A stretch of DNA of 54,897 bases from Clostridia bacterium (GTDB lineage: Bacteria > Bacillota > Clostridia > Oscillospirales > CAG-272), in assembly GCA_017508665.1 (NCBI GenBank), contig JAFVYL010000005.1, positions 1 through 54,897 on the forward strand. The letters are read 5' to 3'. Positions 15,648 to 22,569 of the stretch are shown here, piece after piece. Positions within the stretch are counted from its first letter, which is position 1; each line of letters opens with the position of its first letter. Below the pieces are notes generated by a model. It ran no database searches. It had not been told where the DNA came from and worked only from the letters and a program-made list of their open reading frames with translations. A program made the translations under genes and the position numbers.

Positions 15648-17008
15648 TGCGGTTCTCCGTATTTTTGCTTTAAGTATTTTTTGCCGCCCTCGTCTGCGGT
15701 GTAATAGTCCTCCCACATATCCCTTGTCCACCTTGATCGCTTGGTACTTGCGGTGCTGTCATTGGGACGGGTGTGGAAGATGGCAAAGCCACGCAGAGCG
15801 TCCGGGGCGTGTGTAATTTCGTGGGGTTCGTTAGCGCAATCCGTGGGGCGTATTCTGTCTATATTAAGAGCCGGAAGACACTTTATGATCTCGGTGCAAT
15901 TTTTGAATATCTGAAGTCTTACCCCGCGTCCCGTGTCGCATAAGAGCTCTTTTATAGCCAACCATCCGCATTCTCTGTCATTTGAGGTCTTTGTGAAGGT
16001 TACGCCGAACTCCTGAAAAATGAGCGCCTTTGTCTTTCCCGACTCCTGCGTTCTTGAGAAAAGGTCGGGAGGAGCTAAAGTGGCATAAATATCCTCGCCG
16101 ATCGGAGTCCTTTCACTTATTGCTTTGGCAGCTGCGCTTATCGGCAGAGCTGATTCGCAATATTCCCTGTATACATAAACACGTCCGTCGGGTGCTACAG
16201 CTATCCACAGCACCGCGAGACGGTCGAGTCCGTAGTCAATCGTCCGGTATTTTCTCCATGACGCTGGTATCTCGAACGGCTCGCACACGTGCTTTGAGGT
16301 GGAAAACTCGGTGAAGTACTGACCTTCAAAAATGTTCCAGTCGCCATACAGCAGAGCTTTTTTCTCCCTCTCAGGCAGAGCCTCGAGTCTTAAACGGTAG
16401 TTTGGATCGCGCTTGTTCAGAAAGTCGTTGTCCTTGAGCAAAGAAGGGAGAAATACGCGCGACATTTCTCCCTCGCCGATAAAGCTTTCTCCGCTCGGGG
16501 ACGGATCAACGAATCTGGACTTGACCCAGGAGTGCCCCACGCCTCCCGGGTTGGTGGAGGATTTGATCTGTTTCGGAAAGGCATTTGCGCCCCTCACTCT
16601 TGAAATAAGATACACATATTGCATTTCGGTGAAATGCGTCAGCTCATCAAATCTTATACAGTCGTATTCTGCGCTTTGATATTGATATACGTCGTTTTCG
16701 TTTGCACAGTATCCGAAGTCTATGCACGAGCCGTTTTTGAAGCGTCCCGTGTGAGTTGACGAGTTGAAGGTGTAGATCTCCTTTGGATACATACTGAGAC
16801 TTGTTCTTATCAGTGACTTATCGAGCTCTGAGAAGGTACGTCTGAGTATTAACTGCTTTGAGCCCGGATATTTCAGCGCGAAGAGTAGGGCATCGACGAT
16901 TTGTCCGTAGGATTTCCCCCCTCCGGCAGCCCCGCCGAAGAGAACCTCGTTTTCTCTTGCATCGATGAACCTTTTCTGCTTCTTGGTAACCTTAATATCA
17001 AGTCTCAT
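15644..17008 (-). CDS. terL: Phage terminase large subunit
   Basis: ATP-driven packaging motor and DNA nuclease. The 454-residue protein shows Walker A GGAAGGGKS (about residues 25-33), the coupling LILRRTFSELDKS, Walker B IRFDELTHF, motif III-like SSTNPGGVGHSW, and then the RNase H-like nuclease: the first acid in RTIDYGLDRLAVLW, a second acid in the middle region, and the third in HAPDALRGF near the C-terminus. All active-site acids appear intact. ATG 17008 lies inside the end of the small subunit gene. GTG 17011 is an alternative. The gene overlaps both neighbours, so the packaging genes are coupled. TerL completeness argues against a decaying remnant. Confidence 0.93.
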   Translation of the reverse strand: MRLDIKVTKKQKRFIDARENEVLFGGAAGGGKSYGQIVDALLFALKYPGSKQLILRRTFSELDKSLIRTSLSMYPKEIYTFNSSTHTGRFKNGSCIDFGYCANENDVYQYQSAEYDCIRFDELTHFTEMQYVYLISRVRGANAFPKQIKSSTNPGGVGHSWVKSRFVDPSPSGESFIGEGEMSRVFLPSLLKDNDFLNKRDPNYRLRLEALPEREKKALLYGDWNIFEGQYFTEFSTSKHVCEPFEIPASWRKYRTIDYGLDRLAVLWIAVAPDGRVYVYREYCESALPISAAAKAISERTPIGEDIYATLAPPDLFSRTQESGKTKALIFQEFGVTFTKTSNDRECGWLAIKELLCDTGRGVRLQIFKNCTEIIKCLPALNIDRIRPTDCANEPHEITHAPDALRGFAIFHTRPNDSTASTKRSRWTRDMWEDYYTADEGGKKYLKQKYGEPQ

Positions 17009-17348
17009 CACCGATCACCTCAAGCGTCACCTTGATTTCCTTGTCATCGTCGGCATCGGATGAGACTCCCATGCTGTATTCGGTGCTCAAAAGAAACTTG
17101 GTGAATGAAGAGTCAAACCGTTTTACCAGCCCATTGTCAATCAGATAATCTCTGCGGATTTCGCTGCACTCTTGGTAAGCCCTCTCAAATTCACCGTGTC
17201 TTCTGAAACGCTCAATATCGCTGAGAGTCGCACCGATGCTTCTGGCAAATTTTGAGAAGCTCGGAGCTCCGACACCGTCAAAACTAAGGAAAAAGGTGTA
17301 TAGTCTGCGAGGAAGGTCATTTGTGTATTTTGAGTGATTTTTCTTCAT
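16998..17348 (-). CDS. Terminase small subunit-like protein
   Basis: A 116-residue protein directly upstream of and overlapping terL. The N-terminal half reads as a helix-turn-helix-type DNA-binding fold (SFSKFARSIGATLSDIERFRRHGEFERAYQEC). A helical oligomerisation part follows, then a polar acidic tail (SSDADDDKE) that can contact the large subunit. This is the architecture of small terminases, which recognise packaging sites and regulate the motor. Its ATG overlaps the stop of a possible small upstream gene (ATGA). The family call rests on position, size and fold-like pattern. Confidence 0.75.
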   Translation of the reverse strand: MKKNHSKYTNDLPRRLYTFFLSFDGVGAPSFSKFARSIGATLSDIERFRRHGEFERAYQECSEIRRDYLIDNGLVKRFDSSFTKFLLSTEYSMGVSSDADDDKEIKVTLEVIGDET

Positions 17349-17494
17349 TCTGTCATATCCTTCCTGCCGATGTATTCCGGGGCTCTTAAGCGCCCTGTTA
17401 TTCCGCCGTTCATGACTCGGCGAAGGTCTGTTTCCTCATCGGCAAATTCATTATATCTTACCTCTGAGAAAAAGTAAGTAAAGTACCGATACAA
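17345..17494 (-). CDS. Candidate small protein or leader peptide upstream of the small terminase gene
   Basis: Open frame of up to 49 residues from TTG 17494, or 22 residues from ATG 17413. It ends in a TGA that overlaps the small-terminase ATG (ATGA), the coupling style used throughout this operon. The C-terminal part, RLRAPEYIGRKDMTE, looks protein-like in composition and codon choice. Against it: there is no convincing ribosome binding site for either start, a terminator hairpin lies immediately upstream (17493-17519), and a TATAAT is inside the longer version. It may be a leader peptide, the end of a decayed gene, or a chance frame. Confidence 0.35.
   Translation of the reverse strand: MYRYFTYFFSEVRYNEFADEETDLRRVMNGGITGRLRAPEYIGRKDMTE
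17450..17478 (-). promoter_or_regulatory. Possible promoter of the phage-like operon
   Basis: A perfect TATAAT lies at 17455-17450 on the minus strand, with a weak CTTACT 17 bp upstream (17478-17473). It is downstream of a terminator and about 100 bp before the small terminase start, the only such place in the leader. The weak -35 box suggests help from an activator or low basal use. This is inference. Confidence 0.4.
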
Positions 17495-17519
17495 AAAACG
17501 GCAGGCAAGAAGCCTGTCG
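17493..17519 (-). terminator. Intrinsic terminator insulating the phage-like operon
   Basis: On the minus strand, CGACAGGC and GCCTGCCG form an 8-bp stem with one G-U pair and a 4-nt loop, followed by six Ts. It would stop read-through from the ABC-F gene before the terminase genes. It overlaps the 5' part of a candidate small frame. Confidence 0.75.
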
Positions 17520-17551
17520 CTTGTGCAATACTAACAAAAAAACACCCATTT

Positions 17552-17577
17552 TGACACACCGAAAATCGGTGTGGTCA
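17552..17577. repeat. Short imperfect inverted repeat
   Basis: TGACACACCGA and TCGGTGTGGTCA form an 11-bp stem with one bulged G and a 3-nt loop, between the two terminators in the 250-bp gap 17414-17652. There is no adjacent U-tract in the minus direction. It could be an operator or part of a structured leader. No gene is evident around it. Confidence 0.4.
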
Positions 17578-17610
17578 GAAAACGCTCTTTTTTTGAGCAT
17601 TTTTCGGAAA

Positions 17611-17645
17611 ATAAAAAGAGTAAGGACGGTTTGTCATCCTTACTC
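17611..17645 (-). terminator. Intrinsic terminator after the ABC-F gene
   Basis: GAGTAAGG (17618-17625) and CCTTACTC (17638-17645) pair. On the minus strand the stem is followed by TTTTTATTTT. It lies just past the stop of the ABC-F gene at 17653. Confidence 0.85.
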
Positions 17646-17652
17646 CTTAGAA

Positions 17653-19587
17653 TTATGTAATTACCATTTCATAGAGCGCGAGCAATTCTTCCTCGATCTT
17701 CTCCTTTTCTTCTTCTATCTCTGCCGCTCTCATATAGTTTGAAGCCGCTTCACCGAAGAGCTCCTCCTCGAGCTCTGCAAGTCTTGCTTCAAGCACGGGG
17801 ATTCTTTCCTTCGCCTTTTGCAGCCGTCTTTCTTCTCCTTTGCGCTTTGCATTTTCACGCTTCCTCTCCTCGTAGTCGCTCTTGGAATCCGAGGATTTAA
17901 CGACGCTTGCAGCTCCGAGATTTCTTTCCTTTATTATCTGACGCATGCGCATATATTCTGAAAAGGCATCGTCATAGTCCTCGAGCTCATAGTCGCGCAT
18001 GCCCTTGTCCCCCGTCGGATCAAGCTCGATGATTCGTGTAGCAACCTTGTTTATGAAGTATCTGTCGTGCGAGACGGCAATTATCGTTCCGGGGAAGGCT
18101 ATAAGTGCGCTCTCCAAAGCCTCGCATGAGCCTATATCAAGATGGTTTGTAGGCTCGTCCATTATCAGCAGATTTACCTTCTTTAATATGAGCTTTGCAA
18201 GAGTGAGTCTTGCTCTCTCTCCGCCGGATAGGGTGGATATCCTCTTGTCAATATCGTCAGCACCGAAGAGAAAGAGGGCAAGAGTGCTTCTTATTTCCAG
18301 ATCGGTCTTCTCGGGATACTCGTCGTGCATCTCATCGAATACGGTTTTGGTATCGTCGAGCCCGCGGTTTTCCTGATCGTAATAACCAATTTTTATATTG
18401 TACCCGAGTGTGATACGGCCGGTTTTTGGTACAAGCATAGAGTTCATCAGCTTCATAAGCGTTGATTTTCCCGAGCCGTTAGGACCGAGGAACATTACTC
18501 GCTCGTCGCGTCTTATAAGGAATGAGAGGTTTCTGATCAGAGGCTTCGTGCCATAGTCAAACGTCAGCTCCTTGACCTCCATAACGTCTCCTGCCGAATC
18601 CTCCTCGGCGGAAAATCTTACACGGATATCCTTTGGCGCTTTCGGAGCAAGCTCCACAAGCTCCATTCTCGCTAACTGCTTTTCTTTGGAACGTATGGTT
18701 ACGAAGTTGTGCTCTCTGTTGCATCTGCGCTGAAATTCGATATTCGCTTTGATGCGGGCAATTTCCTTTTGCTGCTCCTTGTACCGCTTTTCAAGAGATG
18801 CAGCTTCGGCCTCCTGCTGCTCCTTACACTGTGAGTAAGAGCCGCGGAAGAGCTTTGCCCTTGAGTATTGAATATGCAGAGTTTTGTTTGTTGTACGGTC
18901 AAGAAAATATCTGTCGTGAGATATTATAAGTACCGTCTTTTTATATGACGAGATGTAGCTCTCAAGCCACTCGAGAGCGTCAATGTCGAGATGGTTGGTA
19001 GGCTCGTCGAGCATGAGAATATCCGGCTCGGTCGCGAGCAGCCTTGCCAGAGCGAGTCTTGTATACTGTCCTCCGGATAGGGTGCGTATTCTCTGATGTA
19101 TGAGGTGCTCCTCAAATCCAAGGCGCATAAGCATACCGCGACAGCGCGAGCGGAATTCAAGTCCCCCTTTTTCAGCGAATATACGGTTTTGCTCGGTCAG
19201 TCTTTCGGTGAGCTCTACTGCAAGGGTGTGATCATTTTTGTTGGCAGCCTGGTTGAGCAGAGCTTCGGTACGTGTTATTGCCGACTCGAGCTCGATCAGC
19301 TCCGGAAATGCTGTGTACATATATTCAAGGCAGGTTAGCTCGCCTGGCAGGGCAGAGAGATCGGGATTTTGCTCGAGCATACCTACGGTGTGTCCTTTTT
19401 GTATATATACAGCTCCCGAATCGGCCTCGTTTACCCCGGCTATAATACGGAAGAGTGAGGTTTTACCGGCACCGTTTACGCCAATTATTCCCACTCTGTC
19501 ACCGTCGTTTACAGCAAAGGATATATCCTTAAGAATGACGTCTGTGCCGTATGAGAGGCAGACGTCCTGCGTGGAAAGTGCTATCAT
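17653..19587 (-). CDS. ABC-F family ATPase (ribosome-associated, YdiF/EttA-like)
   Basis: Soluble twin-ABC protein of the kind that binds the ribosomal E site to relieve stalled translation or protect against antibiotics. The 644 residues contain two complete nucleotide-binding domains: Walker A GVNGAGKT with signature LSGGQYTRLALARLL, and Walker A GPNGSGKS with LSGGERARLTLAKLI. Both are followed by MLDEPTNHLD- or MDEPTNHLD-type Walker B motifs. A charged linker separates them (about 250-320), and a C-terminal coiled-coil arm runs from about 560 to 640. No transmembrane segment is present. The C-terminal arm points to the YdiF/Uup-like group rather than a resistance specialist, but subgroup is uncertain. 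AAGGAGAT precedes ATG 19587. It is monocistronic, with its own promoter and terminator. Confidence 0.92.
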   Translation of the reverse strand: MIALSTQDVCLSYGTDVILKDISFAVNDGDRVGIIGVNGAGKTSLFRIIAGVNEADSGAVYIQKGHTVGMLEQNPDLSALPGELTCLEYMYTAFPELIELESAITRTEALLNQAANKNDHTLAVELTERLTEQNRIFAEKGGLEFRSRCRGMLMRLGFEEHLIHQRIRTLSGGQYTRLALARLLATEPDILMLDEPTNHLDIDALEWLESYISSYKKTVLIISHDRYFLDRTTNKTLHIQYSRAKLFRGSYSQCKEQQEAEAASLEKRYKEQQKEIARIKANIEFQRRCNREHNFVTIRSKEKQLARMELVELAPKAPKDIRVRFSAEEDSAGDVMEVKELTFDYGTKPLIRNLSFLIRRDERVMFLGPNGSGKSTLMKLMNSMLVPKTGRITLGYNIKIGYYDQENRGLDDTKTVFDEMHDEYPEKTDLEIRSTLALFLFGADDIDKRISTLSGGERARLTLAKLILKKVNLLIMDEPTNHLDIGSCEALESALIAFPGTIIAVSHDRYFINKVATRIIELDPTGDKGMRDYELEDYDDAFSEYMRMRQIIKERNLGAASVVKSSDSKSDYEERKRENAKRKGEERRLQKAKERIPVLEARLAELEEELFGEAASNYMRAAEIEEEKEKIEEELLALYEMVIT

Positions 19588-19650
19588 TATATCTCCTTGT
19601 TCGTGTAGCGTGTTTCTTTGATTGAAATGTATATAACAAAACTAAATTAA

Positions 19651-19679
19651 ATTGTATCATTTTTGCGATATTATGTCAA
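19651..19679 (-). promoter_or_regulatory. Sigma-A promoter of the ABC-F gene
   Basis: Minus strand TTGACA (19679-19674), 17-bp spacer, TACAAT (19656-19651), with a TGA extended -10 element. A leader of about 60 nt follows. No uORF or attenuator of the antibiotic-induced type is obvious in it. Confidence 0.82.
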
Positions 19680-19712
19680 GTATTACCGATTTGTACGGTC
19701 TTAGCATCTGGG

Positions 19713-19768
19713 AAAGCATATATTCACAATTATTTGCATAAATATTCATTCAAACACGCATATATTCA
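19713..19768 (+). promoter_or_regulatory. Distal ARG-box-like sites upstream of the amino-acid transporter
   Basis: TGCATAAATATTCA at 19735-19748 differs from the ARG-box consensus (TGAATWWWWATTCA) at one position. It is flanked by two half-site-like copies of CATATATTCA, ending at 19726 and 19768, so the three elements repeat every 20-22 bp. They lie 150-200 bp before the transporter promoter, a distance compatible with looping by hexameric ArgR/AhrC. They might alternatively act on the divergent ABC-F promoter nearby. Confidence 0.45.
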
Positions 19769-19899
19769 AGCTTCAAAGACGAATTACGACGGGAATATTC
19801 CAAAAAACGCGCGAAACATTTTTCTATGATGCGCAAATTGTATTGAGTATGCCATTTTTTGTTTAATATGAACAACAAGCACAGCGTTCAGAGAATGTA

Positions 19900-19934
19900 T
19901 GAATAAAAATGCAACAAAAATGAATTATTTTTCA
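19900..19934 (+). promoter_or_regulatory. Tandem ARG-box-like operator
   Basis: TGAATAAAAATGCA (19900-19913) and TGAATTATTTTTCA (19921-19934) each match the ARG-box consensus with one or two mismatches. Their starts are 21 bp apart, the spacing at which one ArgR/AhrC hexamer binds paired boxes. They end 8 bp before the -35 box of the transporter promoter. This suggests control by arginine through ArgR. argR itself is not in the window. Confidence 0.6.
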
Positions 19935-19942
19935 TAAAAATG

Positions 19943-19971
19943 TTGACACGGTGCATTTTAAAGTGTATAAT
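19943..19971 (+). promoter_or_regulatory. Consensus sigma-A promoter of the amino-acid transporter operon
   Basis: TTGACA (19943-19948), 17-bp spacer, TATAAT (19966-19971): a perfect match to consensus. Transcription should start near 19978, about 50 nt before the first gene. A promoter this strong normally needs repression, which fits the adjacent operator-like boxes. Confidence 0.9.
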
Positions 19972-20027
19972 AATCACGTTGTTTAAAAGAAAAAATAACA
20001 GGATATACGACAAAGAGGGAATAAAAT

Positions 20028-21656
20028 ATGAAAAGATTTGCAGCTATGGTCTTTATTCTTCTGGTTATTTGCGCTACAGCCTTGACATCCTGTCATCCGA
20101 ATTCTTCGAAAAAGCAGGAGTCATCGGCAAAGATGATAGACGTTAAGCTAACCGATGAGGAATATGCATTCGTCTGTAAAAAAGGAAATAATCAGCTCGT
20201 TGGCAGCTTCAATAAGTTTCTTTCTGATATAAAGGCGGATGGAACGTTTGATCTGTACGTTGATAAGTATTTTAAGGGCGAGGGTAAAAAACAGGGATAT
20301 GACGTTACTACGGAAAACGTACAGAACACTCCCGAAAACTTCATTGTAGTTACAAACTGCCCGTTCGAACCGTTTGAGTATATAGGTAACGACGGTAAGA
20401 TTTACGGACTTGATATTGAAATTGCGGCTCTTTATGCCGAGATGAACGATCTTCAGCTTGTTATAAGAAATATTGATTTTGATGCTATATTTACTCAGGT
20501 TGAGGCAGGCTATGCTGATATAGGTATGGCCGGTATTACGGTAAGCGAAGACCGTGCGAAAATCTATGATTTTACGCATACTTACTATGCTGCTTCACAG
20601 AAGATTATTGTTTCCAAGGATAACTCGGACTTCGACGGTTGTTCTACAGCTACTGAGGTGGAGGACGTCCTCAAATCATTAAACGGAAAGAAGATAGGTT
20701 ATCAGACAGGCACTACCGGTGGCTTGTACATCAACGGTGATGCTGATTGGGGATATGACGGATTTGCTAACATAGAGGGCAAGGGATATGCGACCGCACA
20801 GGATGCATTACAGGATCTTATTAACGGTAACATTTATGCTGTTGTAGTTGATGAAGCTCCGGGCTCTGCGCTTGTAAATGCATCGAATGTCAAATGGTCC
20901 GTAAAGCTTGAGCTTTTTGCCTCTACAATGAAAAGTCAGTATTTCCGCAAATTGCTTGTTGACGGCCTTTTAAACACCGTTAAGGTTGCGGTTATCGGAC
21001 TTTTCATCGGTATATTTATAGGAACTGTGATAGCTATAGTAAAGGTTGCACCTAAGTACAAGCTGATAACTCGCATACTTGACAGAATTTGTTCCGTTTA
21101 CGTGGCAATCTTCCGAGGCACACCGATAGTAGTGCAACTTCTGCTTGCATATTACGTTATACTACCGTCCATAGGTATAAAGGGTGTAAATGCTCTGAGC
21201 GTAGGAATGATAGTGTTTGGAATGAACAGCGGCGCGTATGTATCAGAGATAATGCGTGGCGGACTCAACTCTGTGGATAAAGGACAGATGGAGGCGGGAC
21301 GCGCTCTCGGACTTAGCTATAGCACCACCATGTTAAAGGTGGTTATACCTCAGGCAATCAAAAACATTTTGCCTACTCTTGGCAACGAGTTTATAACTCT
21401 TATCAAGGAAACCTCTGTCCTGAGCTTTATAACCGTATACGATCTGTACACGGCACTCAGTACTATAGGAAGTAAGAATTATGAGAAAATGGTCCCGTAC
21501 CTTGTGATGGCGGCTATCTATATAATTCTCGTGCTTATGATAACTATACTTGTCAAAATACTGGAAAACATCTTTACAAAAAGCGATAAAAAGAAAACGA
21601 CCAATACTGCGAAGGTTAAGAAAAATGTGAAGGAGGCCGCTTGTGAGCAACAATAA
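20028..21656 (+). CDS. Amino-acid ABC transporter: lipoprotein binding domain fused to permease
   Basis: Uptake of a polar amino acid, probably arginine/ornithine or a related one. Residues 1-22 form a lipoprotein signal ending ALTSC (Cys22). Residues 104-286 are a family 3 solute-binding domain ([21 protein letters not shown], then [18 protein letters not shown]). Residues about 295-520 are a HisM/GlnP-type permease ([24 protein letters not shown], the EAA loop [14 protein letters not shown], and [16 protein letters not shown]). Residues 41-83 ([16 protein letters not shown]... [14 protein letters not shown]) look like the C-terminal end of a binding protein, which is missing from residue 286 onward, so the domain appears circularly permuted. 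Binding substrate outside and translocation are thus in one chain. The ATPase gene overlaps by 14 bp. Confidence 0.88.
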   Translation: MKRFAAMVFILLVICATALTSCHPNSSKKQESSAKMIDVKLTDEEYAFVCKKGNNQLVGSFNKFLSDIKADGTFDLYVDKYFKGEGKKQGYDVTTENVQNTPENFIVVTNCPFEPFEYIGNDGKIYGLDIEIAALYAEMNDLQLVIRNIDFDAIFTQVEAGYADIGMAGITVSEDRAKIYDFTHTYYAASQKIIVSKDNSDFDGCSTATEVEDVLKSLNGKKIGYQTGTTGGLYINGDADWGYDGFANIEGKGYATAQDALQDLINGNIYAVVVDEAPGSALVNASNVKWSVKLELFASTMKSQYFRKLLVDGLLNTVKVAVIGLFIGIFIGTVIAIVKVAPKYKLITRILDRICSVYVAIFRGTPIVVQLLLAYYVILPSIGIKGVNALSVGMIVFGMNSGAYVSEIMRGGLNSVDKGQMEAGRALGLSYSTTMLKVVIPQAIKNILPTLGNEFITLIKETSVLSFITVYDLYTALSTIGSKNYEKMVPYLVMAAIYIILVLMITILVKILENIFTKSDKKKTTNTAKVKKNVKEAACEQQ

Positions 21657-22485
21657 CGTAATAAGTGTAAGAGGTCTTGAAAAGACCTTCGAGGATGGCA
21701 TCACGGTTCTTAACGGCATAGACCTCGATATTGGGGAGGGGGAGAAGGTAGTTATCCTCGGCGCCTCGGGCTCCGGTAAGTCAACGCTCCTTCGCTGCCT
21801 TAACTGTATGGAGGATCCCACCGGCGGCTCCATTTATTTTGACGGTGACGATATCGCCGATATGAGGATAGATATCAACAAGCACCGTGAAAATATAGGC
21901 ATGGTTTTCCAGCAGTTCAATTTGTTCAATAACAAAACGGTTATTGCCAACATTATGATGGCGCCGGTCCATCTCGGACTCAAAAAGCTCAGGAAAAAGA
22001 AGCTTAAGAATGCGTGGATATCCTTTACCAACATATTCAAAAAGGAAAAAACACAGCTTATCGAAATAAACAAAACCAAGTCCGAGATCAAGACTGAGGC
22101 TTACGAAAAGGCTATCTCGCTTCTTAAGAGAATCGGTCTTGAGGACAAGGCTGACATATATCCCGCGACCTTGTCCGGAGGACAGAAGCAGAGAATCGCT
22201 ATAGCCAGAGCGTTGGCTATGGATCCCAAGGTTATGCTCTTTGATGAGCCTACGTCGGCACTCGACCCCGAGATGGTAGGCGAGGTTCTCGATCTTATGA
22301 AGCAGCTCGCAAACGAGGGTATGACGATGGTCATCGTTACTCACGAGATGGGATTTGCGCGTGAGGTAGCGGACCGTATTCTGTTCGTGGATGAGGGAAA
22401 AATACAGGAAGAGGGCACTCCCGAGGAAGTGTTCGGCAATCCGAAAAATCAGAGACTTCGAGAATTTTTATCTAAGGTGCTTTGA
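21643..22485 (+). CDS. Amino-acid ABC transporter ATP-binding protein with lysine-rich insertion
   Basis: Cytoplasmic ATPase that powers the fused permease upstream. The 280 residues show Walker A GASGSGKS (40-47), the Q-loop VFQQFNLF, signature [15 protein letters not shown], Walker [13 protein letters not shown] and the H-loop VTHEMGF. This is the GlnQ/HisP type, normally about 240 residues. The surplus is a Lys/Asn-rich insertion at about 113-150, between the Q-loop and the helical-domain residue run preceding the signature, and it probably lengthens the helical subdomain that touches the permease. The start is GTG 21643 with GGAGG 6 nt upstream, inside the end of the previous gene. The insertion is visible directly. 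Its role is unknown. Confidence 0.92.
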   Translation: MSNNNVISVRGLEKTFEDGITVLNGIDLDIGEGEKVVILGASGSGKSTLLRCLNCMEDPTGGSIYFDGDDIADMRIDINKHRENIGMVFQQFNLFNNKTVIANIMMAPVHLGLKKLRKKKLKNAWISFTNIFKKEKTQLIEINKTKSEIKTEAYEKAISLLKRIGLEDKADIYPATLSGGQKQRIAIARALAMDPKVMLFDEPTSALDPEMVGEVLDLMKQLANEGMTMVIVTHEMGFAREVADRILFVDEGKIQEEGTPEEVFGNPKNQRLREFLSKVL

Positions 22486-22495
22486 TAAAAAGCAT

Positions 22496-22564
22496 AAGGG
22501 ACGTGTATTGATTTCACGTCCCTTTCATATTGTAAAGCGCCGTCTGACACTCAGACGGCGCTTT
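22496..22564. terminator. Double hairpin terminator between convergent operons
   Basis: First hairpin: AAGGGACGTG (22496-22505) with CACGTCCCTT (22515-22524). Second: a perfect 14-bp stem, AAAGCGCCGTCTGA (22534-22547) with TCAGACGGCGCTTT (22551-22564), flanked by A- and T-rich ends. The second serves both strands: it ends the transporter transcript and the convergent minus-strand DUF4091 transcript. Confidence 0.85.
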
Positions 22565-22569
22565 GTGTT

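Noticed and set aside
4825..17494. Att-site-like direct repeats flanking the phage-like operon
   Set aside because: I compared the flanks by eye and saw only terminator hairpins, with no shared direct repeat. A computed repeat search is needed for certainty.
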